A stretch of 64,000 nucleotides of DNA from Reticulitermes lucifugus (GCA_026260175.1 JAKCWW010000105.1:1-64000), one strand, 5' to 3'. Shown: positions 23,178 through 35,255, counted from the first letter of the stretch. The notes: generated by a model from the letters alone, not told the origin. A program made the numbers and translations.

Positions 23178-23215
23178 CTTCTGGTATGTTAAGCAGCGTA
23201 ACATCCCCGAAGAGC
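23178..23215. mobile_element. Collapsed foldback element (two termini joined)
   Basis: CTTCTGGTATGTTA, then AGCAGCG, then TAACATCCCCGAAG: two family termini in inverted orientation with only seven bases between them. The whole interior is missing, which leaves a 35-bp near-palindrome. Confidence 0.55.
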
Positions 23216-23369
23216 GAAAATCCCAATTGCACCGTGGCGGAAGCCTGATATCACGCATGAAACATGTACGTTTGAACTGGATTCGAGCGTCTCGTTTTAC
23301 GGTCTAGCGGGGAGGTTGTGTGAAATTTAAATTAGGTATCACCCGCTTTTTCCACATTTTTAGTCATAA

Positions 23370-23520
23370 CTAATATAAATATATCTATATCATTCGATAC
23401 TATAGTATAATTTGCGTAAATATATCATAGACCTACACCATTAGATACTACGATTACGTAATTCATGTAAGTATATTACTGTGTAATTCGATATTGCATA
23501 ATTTATATTACTTTATCGTA
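23370..23520. repeat. AT-rich degenerate tandem block
   Basis: Three loosely similar segments, starting near 23391 (CATTCGATAC), 23439 (CATTAGATAC) and 23476 (ATTCGATATT), each run into TTTGCGTAAA or ATTCATGTAA-like sequence and TATAT. Spacing is uneven (48 and 37 bp), so this is at most an old, eroded tandem duplication. Confidence 0.35.
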
Positions 23521-25084
23521 TTATTAAGCACTACGTAAGCAGTTGTGTCCTCATATAATCGAGTAATAGTCGATTAATCAGTTTCTAATAAAAATGGAAT
23601 GTTAGATTAAATAGTTATTCGTCACTGGAACTCACTCTATTTGCGATATCCCTATTCTACCACGTGCAGTGGGTCATACATATGTTTATCTAATTCGAAG
23701 TGGATTTCGAAACTCTGTACGTTTATAAGGATAAAAGGAAAAAATCCGGCAGGACTACAGATATATTCAGGAAGTCAAAAATATCGTGGGATGAGTGTGT
23801 AATTTAAAATTCCAGAAACAATTTTTTGTAGGCGACTGCTTGCTAGATGACTTCAGTGTTACGTACGTCCAAGCTCCAAGGAACAGAGTTCTTCGTGAGA
23901 AACTAACAATCGCTTAGCTCCGTGTTAAAAGGAACACCCAACTCTACCCAGATGATTTAATTCCATATGATCATGCCCAGTTTATTTAACACCTATTTAA
24001 ATATTGTACTCCTATTTATGCCTAGGTCTGTCGAGTACAACCCGAAGTCTTAGCTTTTGCGACACATTTTATGCACCTGTTATCTCTGCCACGCGTGATA
24101 TACATTCCGCCCTTCGCAGTCCTGCTAGATTTGATCGCACTGACGACATTTTCTGAGATACAAACCGCGTCTCTTCTCACTGTGCAGCATTCCCTCACCT
24201 TCTGTTAATTCACCCTTGGATCCAAGTTGCACGCCCTCACTTAAGAAAACAACGGATAAGTTTACAGTTATGTGTCCGAGTCAGAAGATTATTCCAAAAG
24301 ACAATAACCCGGTTACTCTTAATACCGTAATATTTTTGTTCCTTGTTCATATTTTTTAGCGCAAGGAGGATTATAGGCATGTTATATTTCAATGGTCCAT
24401 TCCTTTAGCATTCAAAATACGTGTATCTGCATGACTTTGTCTGATTTCCCCTGTTGTGACAGAGGAATGCATATGTTGAGCCGTATTGTTCTTCTTACAA
24501 TTATTCTGTTCTTTGTTCTTTTCCTTGTGTACTATATTATCCACGTTTTTAAGCCCAAGAGATAAATTACACATTTTCAGACGTGACAAAGTTATTTTTA
24601 ATATTCCAAATTTCATAACGGAAGGTTAACTTAGCGTGTCATATCGACAGACGTAAACGAACAGTCCTGTCACCGTCCCCCTCGTTTCCTCGCCTGGCGG
24701 TTTAACACAAACCTTTATTGCCTTGTCAGTTCAGCTCTCCCCGTCTCGTAGGTTAGTTTGGTTTACGTTGTGTGTGGATATGAATCTCGCGGACCGCTGT
24801 TTATTAAATCCTGTGGGGAGATCCAGACACCCTGCTGCTGCAAGGGGTGGCTTGAAAGGGGTTGCCAATGAAATAATATGCTGCAGGGAAGGTGGTGGAG
24901 CAATAAGCTCATCGAGTATGTTTGCTTGTTTCTAGCTTGCCAGCTGAAGTGTTCAAGCGCTTCCGGGTAATGTTTGCTGAGAGTCTAAGTTCTGAGCTAC
25001 TGAAAGTCGTGAGGTGCATATAACACAGTTTGTATTTTATTAGACGAGGTTAGGCCTATACAGTGAGACGCACAAAAGGAGATT
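23521..25084. other. Unannotated stretch
   Basis: No repeat family or coding motif was recognised. Confidence 0.4.
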
Positions 25085-25168
25085 GTCATCTTCTGGGCTA
25101 ACACGTCATGTACTCTGGTCTGTATCCACCCGAATACAGGGCATCACATCCCCTGGAGGCAGTAATCT
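25085..25168. mobile_element. Short foldback element
   Basis: CATCTTCTGGGCTAACACGT, then ATGTACTCTGGT at the left and ACAGGGCATCACATCCCCTG then GAGG at the right form an imperfect inverted pair of the CTTCTGGGATGT family, with about 30 bp between. Confidence 0.5.
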
Positions 25169-25229
25169 GCATAGTTAGAGCCATTAGGACTTCAGATTTC
25201 ACAAATACATGCATATCAGCAGTGCTTGT

Positions 25230-25555
25230 ATAAATGGGGCCATGAGAGCGTAGTCAGTAAAGCGTCTCGCTACGGGCTGCACGGTTCGGGTTCCAACCCC
25301 GGTGGGTTAAGAGATTTTCTCTTCTCCATACCCGTCCAGCCCAGCCCTGAGGCCCACCTAGCCTCCTGTGCAAAGTGTATCGGCGTTCTTTCTCGGGGAC
25401 AAAGCGACCCGGGACGTGGCTTTGGTCACTCATCCCAATTTAGCGCTGAGTTTACGAATGAGTAGAGCTATCTCTACTCCCCGTTTGTGCCTGCACGGCT
25501 TGTTATGGGGAGCCTTCACTTTTACCGTTTCTTATACTAGAAGCTACTTGTTACA
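25230..25555 (+). mobile_element. tRNA-derived SINE, family B (near full length)
   Basis: The head at about 25240-25305 has an A-box-like TAGTCAGTAAAGCG and a B-box-like GGTTCCAACCCCGG. The body translates to SKASRYGLHGSGSNPGG and then SDPGRGFGHSSQFSAEFTNE, strings familiar from conceptual translations of insect SINEs. A second copy of the body lies at 29178-29340, sharing TCTTTCTCGGGGACA / CTCTTTCCCGAGAG, TTTAGCGCTGAGTT / TCTAGCGCCGAGGT and CTTGTTATGGGGAGC / CATGTTATGGGGCGA. Confidence 0.82.
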
Positions 25556-28500
25556 CCTGGTATAAGCAGCCCTAAAGTAACAGTATTAGTATTCTGCCTC
25601 TGTAGTTGTATCAGTAGATGCTTTAAAGTCTGCCTACCGACACACGGAGACCATATAGGTCCTACCAGAATCATTGATACCCCACGACGTCTGTTAAGGC
25701 TGTGTGAGATTTGTACTAACTTCATACGCAGAATGCATATGATTTAAAAGACTAGGATCTTACAGGAGGAAGTTGGAAGTGGGTAGGTAAATAGGTAGGT
25801 AGGTAGGCATGATCTGTTTCATGTGAGCGTAAAGTGGGAATAATGCTAAAAACCTATACGGATCAAAATTAAATCTGGCTGATATCTTCTAGAATATACA
25901 CTTAATACCAAGATTTTATAAAAAAAACAATATTGCTTAGTTCGGGAATGAAGTATGCGGCTAACCAGAGAGTGAATCTGCCGTAAAGATTGTTTATTCG
26001 TACAGTACAAATAGTGTTTGTCTTACTTATACACAGCGGAAGGTGGAGGCGCTATCGTGCTGCTTTATGCGTCCATCAGTACCTAGGCATAAACCAAGGC
26101 GGTGAGAAACCATAAAATGGAACATTCCGCCTGACCTACGAAATGCCTTGAGTTTGTGGGCGTTCATTCAGTTCGTGTGACGGTGTATAACGACAGAGAT
26201 CAGTTTATTATTGTGTCTCAGGCCTACAGTTGAGATTTGTATCTGAGTCCCAGACAGTAAGATTCAGTCAGTGTACAGACTTCAATAATACGGAACAGAA
26301 AGCGATCAGACTTGCAGCTTGATTAGCTCTAACAAGAGCCGTCTCCGCTGCCTCATCCTCCACAGCCAAGACATATGACATTGAGCCCATGCAGGCGGGA
26401 TGGAGGAGAGAGAGACAGGTTTCTGTAGAAATTAATGAGGACGTATCTCGGGAAATGGGGATTTATAGCATTCTTCTAAGGAATGAAATTAAGATTTATA
26501 CCGAACGGCGCTATGCGGTTGGCCTTATGGCAGCCTGAAACGTAGTGGCTATCATATAAAGAGACGGTGAGAGGGTCTTACGGTATGAACACAGGGTGTT
26601 TCGCAAACAGAACTCCATAAAGCTTGAATAAGCCTACCATAAATTTAGGCGCTTTCGTATAGCCGCGAAAATCGCCTATTACATTCATGTATGTCCGCAT
26701 GTATCAGCGTAGCTCCCACTGGAATTTGATATAGGAGCTTTTGTAAAATGTCGAGAAAGTCCAGATTTGGTTAAAGTCGGGCAAATATGGCGGGAACTTT
26801 ACATGAAGATCTAAGTATGTTTTATTTTTGCCGGCAATTATTGATTCGCCATAAAAGGCTCTTTTAGACTGCAATTGTATTATTATTTATAAACGAGAGT
26901 TTCATAGACTTCATTGAAACCAAGCAAACAATGGAAAGTGGATTATCCGAATAATAATGTATAATTTGAAAAGGATGCGATTGATCTACAAAACGCGAGG
27001 GGTCAATGGCATTATAAGGGGGCAAATGTGTTAGGCGTGTAAAAAGGCGTCAAAACTGTCATTATGAAAAAATCAAACAAAGTAAAATACGCGATTTTTG
27101 TACCACGTTCATATCATAGTCGCTGTGAGGCTGAGATATGTGTGGTTTCTCTAAAACCGTCTACGGTTTCATTCTTTGGTGCTGTAAAATATATATACAC
27201 ATCTCACTTGTAATTCTACCTCTCGCTGGGATATTTTAAAGGATTTTTTTAAAGTATTACTAAAAGTTCATGCTGATACTAAATGGTCATCAAATGCAAA
27301 TTCAGTTGTAGCTTTAAACTCGCAAAATTCAGAAGTTACCAAGGTCTTACAAAATGTCGCTGTTGCATGGAAATATGAAGGAACAGTTTCAACAACTAAC
27401 AGCCTTATGAAGAAGATGGTTATGATTTATTGTGCACGTTTTCCATATTGACCAACATTCCAACTCTTATTGTCAGAGTCAGTAAAGCCCTGCATGCATA
27501 AGACATTACGGTTCTTCAGTCTTCTAAGATGGTATACGGTTAATAGAAATGTTTGCAAGAGATGCGTTGAAGCTGTAATTAGCATTAGCTTGCTGTGCGG
27601 CACTTAAACTTCCTTTTAAAGTTGATACCGTAATTGCATAGATGACGAAGGCACTGCCGGATATTTTCGTAACCCATCGTTACGGTCACAGAGGCGCGCG
27701 TTTGGACACGTCCTGAAGAAGCTGAATCCATTCCTTTTCTTCATACCATATTTATGTAAATGGATTCTAGTATTATAATTTTCTTCTACTCCTAGTTCTT
27801 CCGATGGCCGAAGATCCTAAACCCACTGTACGTTTCAGAGGCGGATGTCACTCCGATCCTTCCCCAGTAGCGAAGTAATGATATTGCTAGGTTAAGGTGG
27901 TGCTACAAGTTTGTGCTCTTCTTCGATGGTGTCACTGCCCGGCGTGATTATTAAGCCAAGTTTCTCGACTAAAGTGTAAACGGCAAGGTGACGGCCACTA
28001 CAAGAGAAAGAGAGTGAGAGAGACGACGGTGGCGTGCAAGTTGGAGAAGGTATGCTTTTATAAAGCAGGAGTGCCACTGGAATCTCCAGTCGCAGTTCTC
28101 GCATTTTCTCGAGGCTTTAAATCCATTTGCCATAGTGGATTATCTTCTCTTAACGGATTTTTTCCATGAGTCTTCCTACAAAAATTCCGTACTAATTTCT
28201 TATCTCTGACATTCGGGCTACGCATTTGACCAAACGCATCCAGTTGACTTCGTTTATCTTATCAACGTATGTGACTTGGGTATGACACAAAGTTCCTTGC
28301 TGTGTATGAAGTAATTACACAATTATTTTACGCGTATTAAATTAAGTTCCCTTCAATAAACTGTTTTCCACAGGATATTTTAAATCATGTTTTTCCCTCA
28401 AAGAAAGAGGCAACATTTTACAGTTACTGCCTTATATTTCGTATTTAGATCTATAAATTTGATCTCAAGGGAACAGACAGTTTATATGAAGTTTTTAGGT

Positions 28501-28744
28501 TGTGGCAGGAGCAAGAAGGAACATCCCACTTCCAAATTCATCCTGCAAAGCTGGGAATTTTATCTTCAGAAACACAGTGTCACAATTCACACGTACCTTC
28601 TTGGGACACCATATACGTACGTGTGACACCAGAAACATGCATCACTACATAATCACCATATTGCTTGTCGTTATCAGCACCGAATGCTTTGTTAATTGGT
28701 TTCTGGGTGAAGTCTGGCATTTTAGATAGAAGTGTGAGTACATG
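25556..28744. other. Unannotated stretch with a (GGTA)n tract
   Basis: A GGTA-type repeat lies at 25783-25808. The rest has no recognised element. Frames at 27892-28104 (-) and 28387-28729 (+) show no nameable domain; the first is Ser-rich because of a GA/CT-rich patch at 28003-28030. Confidence 0.4.
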
Positions 28745-29015
28745 TGATACATGAGACAGAAGAGAAAAGCATATACAACCTCAGTGGGAACACTTAAAGC
28801 GAAGTTACCAGTTTGTGAGATCTAGGATTAGAAGGTAGGATAGTAATAAAATTGATTTTAAGAAACAGGGTGTCAGGGAATGGGCTGAATTCAACTGGCT
28901 TAGGATAGAGTGCACTGTGAACCCGGTAGTAAACGTATAGTTTTCTTAAAAGAAGGAAAATGTTTTGAGTAGTTGAGAGACTGAGAGCTTCTCAAGGACT
29001 CTGCTCTGTGGATAT
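28745..29015 (+). pseudogene. Non-LTR retrotransposon relic: RT C-terminal tail and 3' end
   Basis: From about 28755 the plus strand reads MRQKRKAYTTSVGTLKAKLP (family usual RNAYRVLVGKPEGKRPLG), then a decayed GRPRxRWED region. From about 28868 it reads TGCQGMG then IQLAxDRVHCEPGS, in place of the usual WINLAQDRDRWRALV. Several stops interrupt the frame. The 3' tag AGCTTCTCAAGGACTCTGCT (28987-29006) matches the tags at 45207, 60347 and elsewhere. It lies 160 bp upstream of a SINE B copy. No RT core is present. Confidence 0.65.
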
Positions 29016-29177
29016 TCTTTATAATGTTACTCTGTTTAAAGCCCAGTAGTAATTGTATGTGCGAGTATAACTACTACTTGCTGTAACGTTAAGAAACTTT
29101 CCACTTCGCCACAAAGCCTATTTCTTCGTTTACATGATTCTCAAAGAAATATGAATACCAATATCAGCCTTCTGTAC

Positions 29178-29340
29178 AGTGGGTACCGGGGGCTCTTTCC
29201 CGAGAGTATAGCAGCCGGGCCGTAGCTTTGACCACGCACCCCCATCTAGCGCCGAGGTTAGGTGTGAGTAGAGTATATCTTTACTTCCTTTCTGTGCGTC
29301 CTGTGGCATGTTATGGGGCGAACTTTACCCTTCCAGATGC
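29178..29340 (+). mobile_element. SINE family B, body fragment
   Basis: A head-less copy aligned to 25370-25540: shared blocks CTCTTTCCCGAGAG, GGGCCGTAGCTTTGACCACG, CCATCTAGCGCCGAGGTTAG, GTGAGTAGAGTATATCTTTA, and CATGTTATGGGGCGAACTTT. It is diverged in detail but collinear throughout. Confidence 0.75.
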
Positions 29341-29814
29341 CTGAAAAGGGTCCATATAAATTCATTCAGTAATATCATGTCATAGAGTTCTATTCAGAAA
29401 TAAGAAATCTGCTACTTGTTATCCTGCATTCCCGAATTATTGAAACATTATCTTCTTGACCACAGCATCTTCAGACTTCGTACACGTGACGTGATCCTGC
29501 AAACCACTGAATATTCGTTACTAAAATGCCATGAATTTGTTACGTTTTCATTGAGGTCACACGATATTCGAATGTGAGATAACTTCAACTTCACAAGCTA
29601 TGTCTGCTGTAATTTTAAAACATACAAGTACGTAGTACTGAAATAAATGTACAATTTAATACTTTTGCAATATATTTCGTGACCTCGATCTTACTAAAAT
29701 AAATAAAAAAGAAATAATAAATATAATGTTTGAAATATGTAAGTTTATGAAGTCTAAACATCATAAGTAGCAAATATGAGGGTATTGTTCAGCTAAAAAC
29801 AATGGTCCGTTTAC
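29341..29814. other. Unannotated stretch
   Basis: AT-rich, with no recognised feature. Confidence 0.4.
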
Positions 29815-29890
29815 CTCATGGGTAAGAGCTTCCGTATGCCCTTTGGAGAGTGGATTCGATGTGAGCCACAGAAAGTGCAGCCGTGTTGTC
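29815..29890 (+). mobile_element. Possible tRNA-like SINE head
   Basis: TACCTCATGGGTAAGAGC (A-box-like) and, about 35 bp later, GTGGATTCGATGTGAGCC (B-box-like) have roughly tRNA spacing. There is no second copy and no clear body, so this is tentative. Confidence 0.3.
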
Positions 29891-30029
29891 CTGTCTGTGC
29901 GTAGAATTTTATTGGAGCTCTTATTACGTGTAGACTAAGAAAGGAGCTATGTAGGATGAAAATAAAGTCGCGCATAAAGTCTCCATAGTGTGATTTCTTG
30001 TTGAAAGCAATTTAAAATGTTAAGCGTAT

Positions 30030-30465
30030 GCCCTGAGATCTCGAGTTTTCGAGATTCACAGCATCGTCTCACTGCACGACACCAATGATCAAACCGCGGG
30101 CGTCTCGTAGTTACTCGTTCAGTAGGTGTAGAGGACGAGCGTCTGGGGACAGATGTGCGGTATGGAACCTTTTGATCGTCAAGAATTACTTCGAGGACCC
30201 TCGGTTGGGATAGTCCCATTCTCGTGCGATATCGCGTTGAGTTCCTCCATAAATCTCGTTCTGCAGCTGCATTTATGACATCATGATTAGTCTGTGTCCG
30301 TACAGTTTGTGGGCGGCCTGTAGTCAGTAGTTCCGTTGGTGTTCCACAGGGAGACGCTGCTTTAATTGTCGAAACACATCAGCGTCTGGACGACGTCGAC
30401 AAGGATAATGTAGTGCGAATTTACGGGTATCAATACTAGCTCGACTGTTTCAGTCATCGAGGGTT
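30030..30465 (-). pseudogene. DDE transposase relic, N-terminal DUF4817/HTH part
   Basis: Read on the minus strand, the region gives RRRPDADVFRQLKQRLPVEH (about 30405-30346), decayed sequence, TQRDIARE, and then GLSQPRVLEVILDDQKVPYR (about 30216-30157). This is the N-terminal region of an insect mariner-like or Tc-like transposase family: a DUF4817-like segment followed by a helix-turn-helix with the conserved motif SQPRVLEVLHDDQ (recognised from memory). A single-base loss between the two blocks shifts the frame, and at least one stop lies upstream. The catalytic DDE domain that should follow, about 200 residues, is not recognisable downstream. It is therefore a truncated, inactive copy. Confidence 0.7.
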
Positions 30466-32149
30466 AAGAGCATGTTGCAGTGTTCTTCGGGTGTGTACGA
30501 GTATTTCACGATTCTTCGATCATAACTCTATTGTATTGTACACTGTTTATGTTGAGTAGGCTACACCTAACAACCCGCTTTCTCGTCGTGACAAATAACA
30601 CTGCCGAGAAGTGTGTTGACCCCTTTCTTCCACCTTGCATATACGTATCTAGGAAATCAGAGTACTAATCAGCCTATATTCGTCCCTTTCTAGAAGCTGG
30701 CTGAGCTGGAAAATTCTGCGTCAGTCATCCACCCTAAACAGGTGCATCATTCACACGCATCGATGATCTTGTTTTGTTTACCTGAAGGACATATTCACAT
30801 TAGACGATCCACGGAGCACAGTTCATGCTTCAGTGACTGCAAGCGCACGAATTTTAGGGGTAGAGAAACTTACGAATATCATGAAAATTAACAAATCTTT
30901 GTAAAATCAAGTAGAAAAACCCGAAAAAAAGAGACTGCTTGGGAGAAATAGGATTGAATTAAACATTAATTTATAATGGATGCCGAAGATATGGCATATG
31001 GCAATGTGGACTGGATTTTAAGTCGAATTGTGTAGGTTCCAAAAGCGAGCTGTTTTAAACACGATGAACAACCTTCGGTTCCGTACACACCTGTCGGCTT
31101 ATTAACCATCTAATTATCATGTTCTTAAGAAGGGCTTTTATTGAGTGACTAAACAATTTGTAAAATGCGGTAATGATACACACAGGGCTGCATGAAGTGA
31201 CGAGGGTCAAGTGAATACAATCAGCTGGATATAAGCTGTTAGACGTAAAAATACGAAATAAGTTTACAGACATGGGCGAGAAGCTTACAGACATAGTTGT
31301 AGAGATTACTAGCGTACATACTTGACAAATGGAAAGGTCGTATAAATAAACTGGACGAGGAGAAGTTGTAAGACATAATGGAATCGATATCCAACAATGC
31401 AGCGTGTAAAGGGAAGGCTAAGGAGAGCTAAAAAATGGATTTAACGCTGATAGGGCAGTAAATTACTTTACTCATAAAAACAAGAGTTGAAGAGATGAAG
31501 TGTGCGTACAGGAAACAGAAGACTGAAGAAAATGTTCCTACGTTGATGCTTTACTTAGAGGATTTGTCGTCATAACTGTGCGTACAGGACAAAGGCGAAG
31601 CTAGTGTTGTCTCTTGTTCTTGCCGAGAATCTAAACCGATACCCGGTTGCCCGACACGTAGGCTAGTCACTGCATCAACTGACTGGTTCAGTAAAACGTG
31701 CTAATTTGTCGTCCATGAACGCACAAAATTTAGGAACACGTGAGTTTAAATAGGAGCACTAGGTCAACCAAAAGCTATAGACGCTCTGGAAGTACGCATG
31801 AAAGCAACCTAAATATTATTATAATGCCTGGCGCACATTCCACTGTTACGCAGATACGACTGCATGGCAGAACTGTTGGTGTAAGAGTTATATTATGAGT
31901 TACAAATATAAACTTTCTTATAACAGTCTTTCACGGGACACGAATATATTTCGGTTTCAAACAGGTTTTCTCTACTAAGTATTTCTAAAACAATTATGTA
32001 GGCACCCGTTAATGATACGATTTAAAAGTAAAAAATTAATGCTACACATGTACACTACACTGTCATTGAGCAATTATTATTGTTATTTCTCCATCTCTTT
32101 TATACGCTTTCTTATTTGTGTCTGTGTCTCATAATCACCATCTTTCACC
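30466..32149. other. Unannotated stretch
   Basis: No feature is recognisable beyond 30466. A weak GRLRRAKKW-like reading near 31420 recalls the RT tail motif but lacks supporting blocks. Confidence 0.4.
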
Positions 32150-32272
32150 GTCCATCCATCCATCCATCTATCCATTTACGCAATACTTACCTACCTACCT
32201 ACCTCCGTCTACGTACCTATCTACCTATCTCAGTCTATCTATCTATCTATCTATCTATCTATCAGCTGCCTC
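32150..32272. repeat. Tetranucleotide microsatellite cluster (CCAT, CTAC, CTAT)
   Basis: Successive tracts of (CATC)n at 32150-32176, (CTAC)n at about 32189-32204, a mixed CTAC/CTAT stretch, then (CTAT)n at about 32236-32263. All units are pyrimidine-rich and differ by single bases, consistent with stepwise unit replacement. The frame running through the tract is not a gene. Confidence 0.92.
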
Positions 32273-32871
32273 TCTATATATTTAGATGTATCTTCTTCCT
32301 TTATTTATCATTTTGTCTTCTCTTTCTTATTCCTTCCTTTCTGAACGTCATTACCCATGCATTACATCTGACTGCAGTCCCCGATGCTTAGACACAGTGG
32401 GGACTTCCTAAATGTGGCTCTAATCACGAACACATCACAGTCCTGCCAAATGTCTGCCATCCTCAGAACTCTCCCATTCTAATATTAATCTACAGTGCGA
32501 CACATCGATTATTAGGCTCAAGTTTTTTCAGCTGAAATACCGAAAGAATACAAAGCTCATCATGAACGATGAGAAGTCTAGGAATGGAAATACGGCTGTC
32601 GTGACGTATTTTAAGACACTGTCCAGTTTTTGGACAGAGGAAAATGACGAAAAGCGTATTACGGATAAGCGGTAGGCCGATAAAGATTCGAGTCGTTTAC
32701 CGTCAAACAGTAAGCTCAGAGCTTTGCCGCAACACAAACCGATAGTTAACAAGAACCAAATAGGCGCAGGAATTTTTTTCGAATCTGTTATAAAAGACGG
32801 AATGAGACTGAAACCACTTAAAACCAGTGCACTGCTATTCTGCAGTCTTATGTGTGAAGTCTGAGTTTTGA
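32273..32871. other. Unannotated stretch
   Basis: Nothing was recognised here. Confidence 0.4.
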
Positions 32872-33212
32872 GTCACACGGTGTATGTGTACTTACGAAGT
32901 CGGCGCCGGCTGAAACCAACAACGTCGTTTTTCAAGTGTCATCTGCAGGTGTGGATTTTTCCCTTTCTTAAAAGACAACGACATGAGACAAAAGTTGAAC
33001 TTTATAAGGGGACAAAAGTTGATGGGTTTAAGAAAGACACTGAATAGACAAAGATAGAAGGGGAGAATATAAAAAAATAAGACAAGGAAAAGAGTTGGAG
33101 GATTTGTTGATGAGATGTTTCCCAGCCTTGTTTATCTGCTGCAGCATCTTTCGGGTGATGGAGACTCTTCTAACAGTGATATTCTGACACGGCGTTGCGA
33201 CATCCTGGCTAA
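32872..33212. mobile_element. Possible foldback-family fragments
   Basis: At 32876 ACACGGTGTATGTG and at 32919-32955 (minus: CTGCAGATGACACTTGAAAA, ACGACGTTGTTGG) the arm layout CTGnAGA...GAAAAACG appears. At 33175-33208 GACACGGCGTTGCGACATCC then TGG resembles a family terminus. The two pieces are separated by about 190 bp of unrelated sequence and are strongly diverged. Confidence 0.3.
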
Positions 33213-33438
33213 GGCCCATTCACCACACAATAACTAAGTTGCAGTCATATTAAAAATTCTAAACAATAAAGCATGTCCAGATAATATTACAATACGAATC
33301 TAGGAGCAGTTCGAAGACCTGTGAAACCGGCACTACCTCCCTGACCTTCACACGATTCACTAAGAAGATCGTCAGCGTTTTATCACACCCGCCTACCTGC
33401 GCGTATCTTGGTTTTATTTAAAGTCATATAACTAATGA

Positions 33439-33447
33439 ACAACTTTG
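33439..33447. repeat. Target-site duplication, left copy
   Basis: ACAACTTTG, repeated exactly at 33694-33702 on the other side of the SINE C insertion. Confidence 0.8.
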
Positions 33448-33693
33448 CCGGTCCCGGTAGTCGTGCGTTCTAAGGCGTAGGTCTGCGGCTTCTCGATTGC
33501 CGGTTCAAATCCCGCTGAGGGCATGGATGTTCGTCTCTTGTGTTTGTTGTGTGTTGTGTAGGTAGGCGCCTTTACCTCGTTCAGAGGAGTGCTACAGGGC
33601 GTGTTGTGTGTGTCTAATTGTGTGTGATCTAGAAACCTCAACAGTGAGGCAGCGTAGGCCTGAGTTGGCCTTTTGCACCACAAAAAAGAAAGG
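33448..33693 (+). mobile_element. tRNA-derived SINE, family C (complete, with perfect 9-bp TSD)
   Basis: The head GGTCCCGGTAGTCGTGCG, TTCTAAGGCGTAGGTCTGCG and GCCGGTTCAAATCCCGC has A- and B-box-like segments and the longer spacing of a Leu/Ser-type tRNA. The body GGGCATGGATGTTCGTCTCT through AGAAACCTCAACAGTGAGGC, then an A-rich tail (CACAAAAAAGAAAGG), matches the minus-strand copy at 8496-8754. Exact 9-bp duplications flank it (33439-33447, 33694-33702), showing retrotransposition by target-primed insertion. Confidence 0.92.
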
Positions 33694-33702
33694 ACAACTT
33701 TG
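33694..33702. repeat. Target-site duplication, right copy
   Basis: ACAACTTTG, identical to 33439-33447. Confidence 0.8.
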
Positions 33703-34607
33703 GATAAAGGAATGATTCTAAGTTTATTTAATGGCGCTGTTTAAATTGTAAGGTCGAACTGAGAGCGAAAGTTGACGTGAGTATTATGCATGGGATTCAC
33801 TGCACTAAACTATAAAGTACGTAGTACAAGTCGTCATTAAATGTTTTGCAGTTAAGTTGGGATCTATATTTGTGAGGTACTGTCTTAAAATCTAGGTTAT
33901 CCAGAGGGAGATCTTTTATGTATGTCTGTCTAGTCGGAGGCCAGTGTAGGGCCGCTAAGGCCATCTCCTTTCATATCATTTACCTACTGCACACTGCTGG
34001 TCATTGTTCAGTCTTGCTCAGCTCCTGAGTTCCAACTGCATTTGAACCGGCATTGTTACGTATACTAACCATCACAGAGTTCTCGTTTAGCTCTTACTTC
34101 TGTCATATAAGCACAAAGCAGTCGTACTAAGAATAACCCCAATCAAGATATCCGGACTCCAACTGGCATTCCAACCTGATGCCACTGATATGAGGTCCAT
34201 CTACGTAATGTTTTGACAACAGGTCGGTTACGCTGATTGTTAACGAGTAAAGAGCTGTCGTTTATTAGCGGACAGTAACAATTTTATTGTTGGCAACATA
34301 AACACACTAAGCCCTATGAACATACAAGTACTATAAATTAAACTGGCGAGGTCCACCGCCTCGTTTCTGTTACGTGAGGGAATGGCAGCGGAACGGAAGT
34401 CATTTGTATGTGTCGAATGTTCAGGGTTAGAATAATGTCGTGATTGATGAGAAATAACTACAATGAGAGTGATGTATGGAGTTATAACACAGAACTTTAT
34501 CACCTTAGGTTTTCTTCCAGAGGGGCATAATCCACAGTCAACGCGAAATCTACGTCATGATTGAAATTGTGTGGATACGAAATTGGACGCGCGAGCAATT
34601 ACTGGAA
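33703..34607. other. Unannotated stretch
   Basis: No feature was recognised. Confidence 0.4.
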
Positions 34608-34775
34608 GGTAAGGGTGTCGCTGGGTCGTGCTGTACTTGAGAAGGTTAGTCGTCGGCCTCTCACCCCGTACGCCCGAGTTCTTTCCCAGGGCGGTAAAAG
34701 TGGCATTTGTGATGTACAGGGTGGCACTGGTGCAAGTGCTTCTCCGAGTACTTTAGTTTTTCTCTGTTGATTATT
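34608..34775 (+). mobile_element. tRNA-derived SINE, family A (third copy)
   Basis: The degenerate head GTACTTGAGAAGGTTAGTCG, TCGGCCTCTCACCCCGTACG, CCCGAGTTCTTTCCCA keeps the order of the head at 2451-2513 (minus: CTCAGGCGGTTAGTCGCCGG, CCCGGGCTCGATCCCGGG). The body CATTTGTGATGTACAGGGTG, GCACTGGTGCAAGTGCTTCT, CCGAGTACTTTAGTTTTTCT aligns with the other two copies. Confidence 0.72.
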
Positions 34776-35255
34776 ATTCAAACAGTGCATCCCCGTATCC
34801 CACCCCAACATTAAAAAGCACATTGCGCTTGTGCCTAAGCACTGTACCGTGTAGTTTTATAGGAAGAGTGGAAGTAAGTCATATTAGAAGCAGACATTTC
34901 GTGCATTGATTACCGTAAGTTTTGTTTGAATATAGGGGAGATGAAATATAACAACTGCTAAAGAAAATTACAATATTAAGATGTTTATAATTTGCACGCG
35001 TACTGTTCTCCCGATAATTTTATTGTTACGTTGATTAAACAAAAGCAAATGAGAAGGGAGGAATATGTAGCAGGGTAGTAAAAATTAAAAATGCGTGCAC
35101 AGCATTAGCCCTGCTTGGGAGATGTCGGCGTAGATAACAGTGTGATATCAAGGCAGCTGTTAAAAAAGTACGGTGTTAATTGACCTGGATTAGAAGAAGG
35201 TCAAATGGAGGAATTTTGTGAAATGGTTGTTCAAATTTTGTGTTTATAGACGTGA

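Noticed and set aside
31380-31460. RT-tail relic (GRLRRAKKW-like reading)
   Set aside because: Only one short basic motif, with none of the ordered blocks seen in accepted copies.
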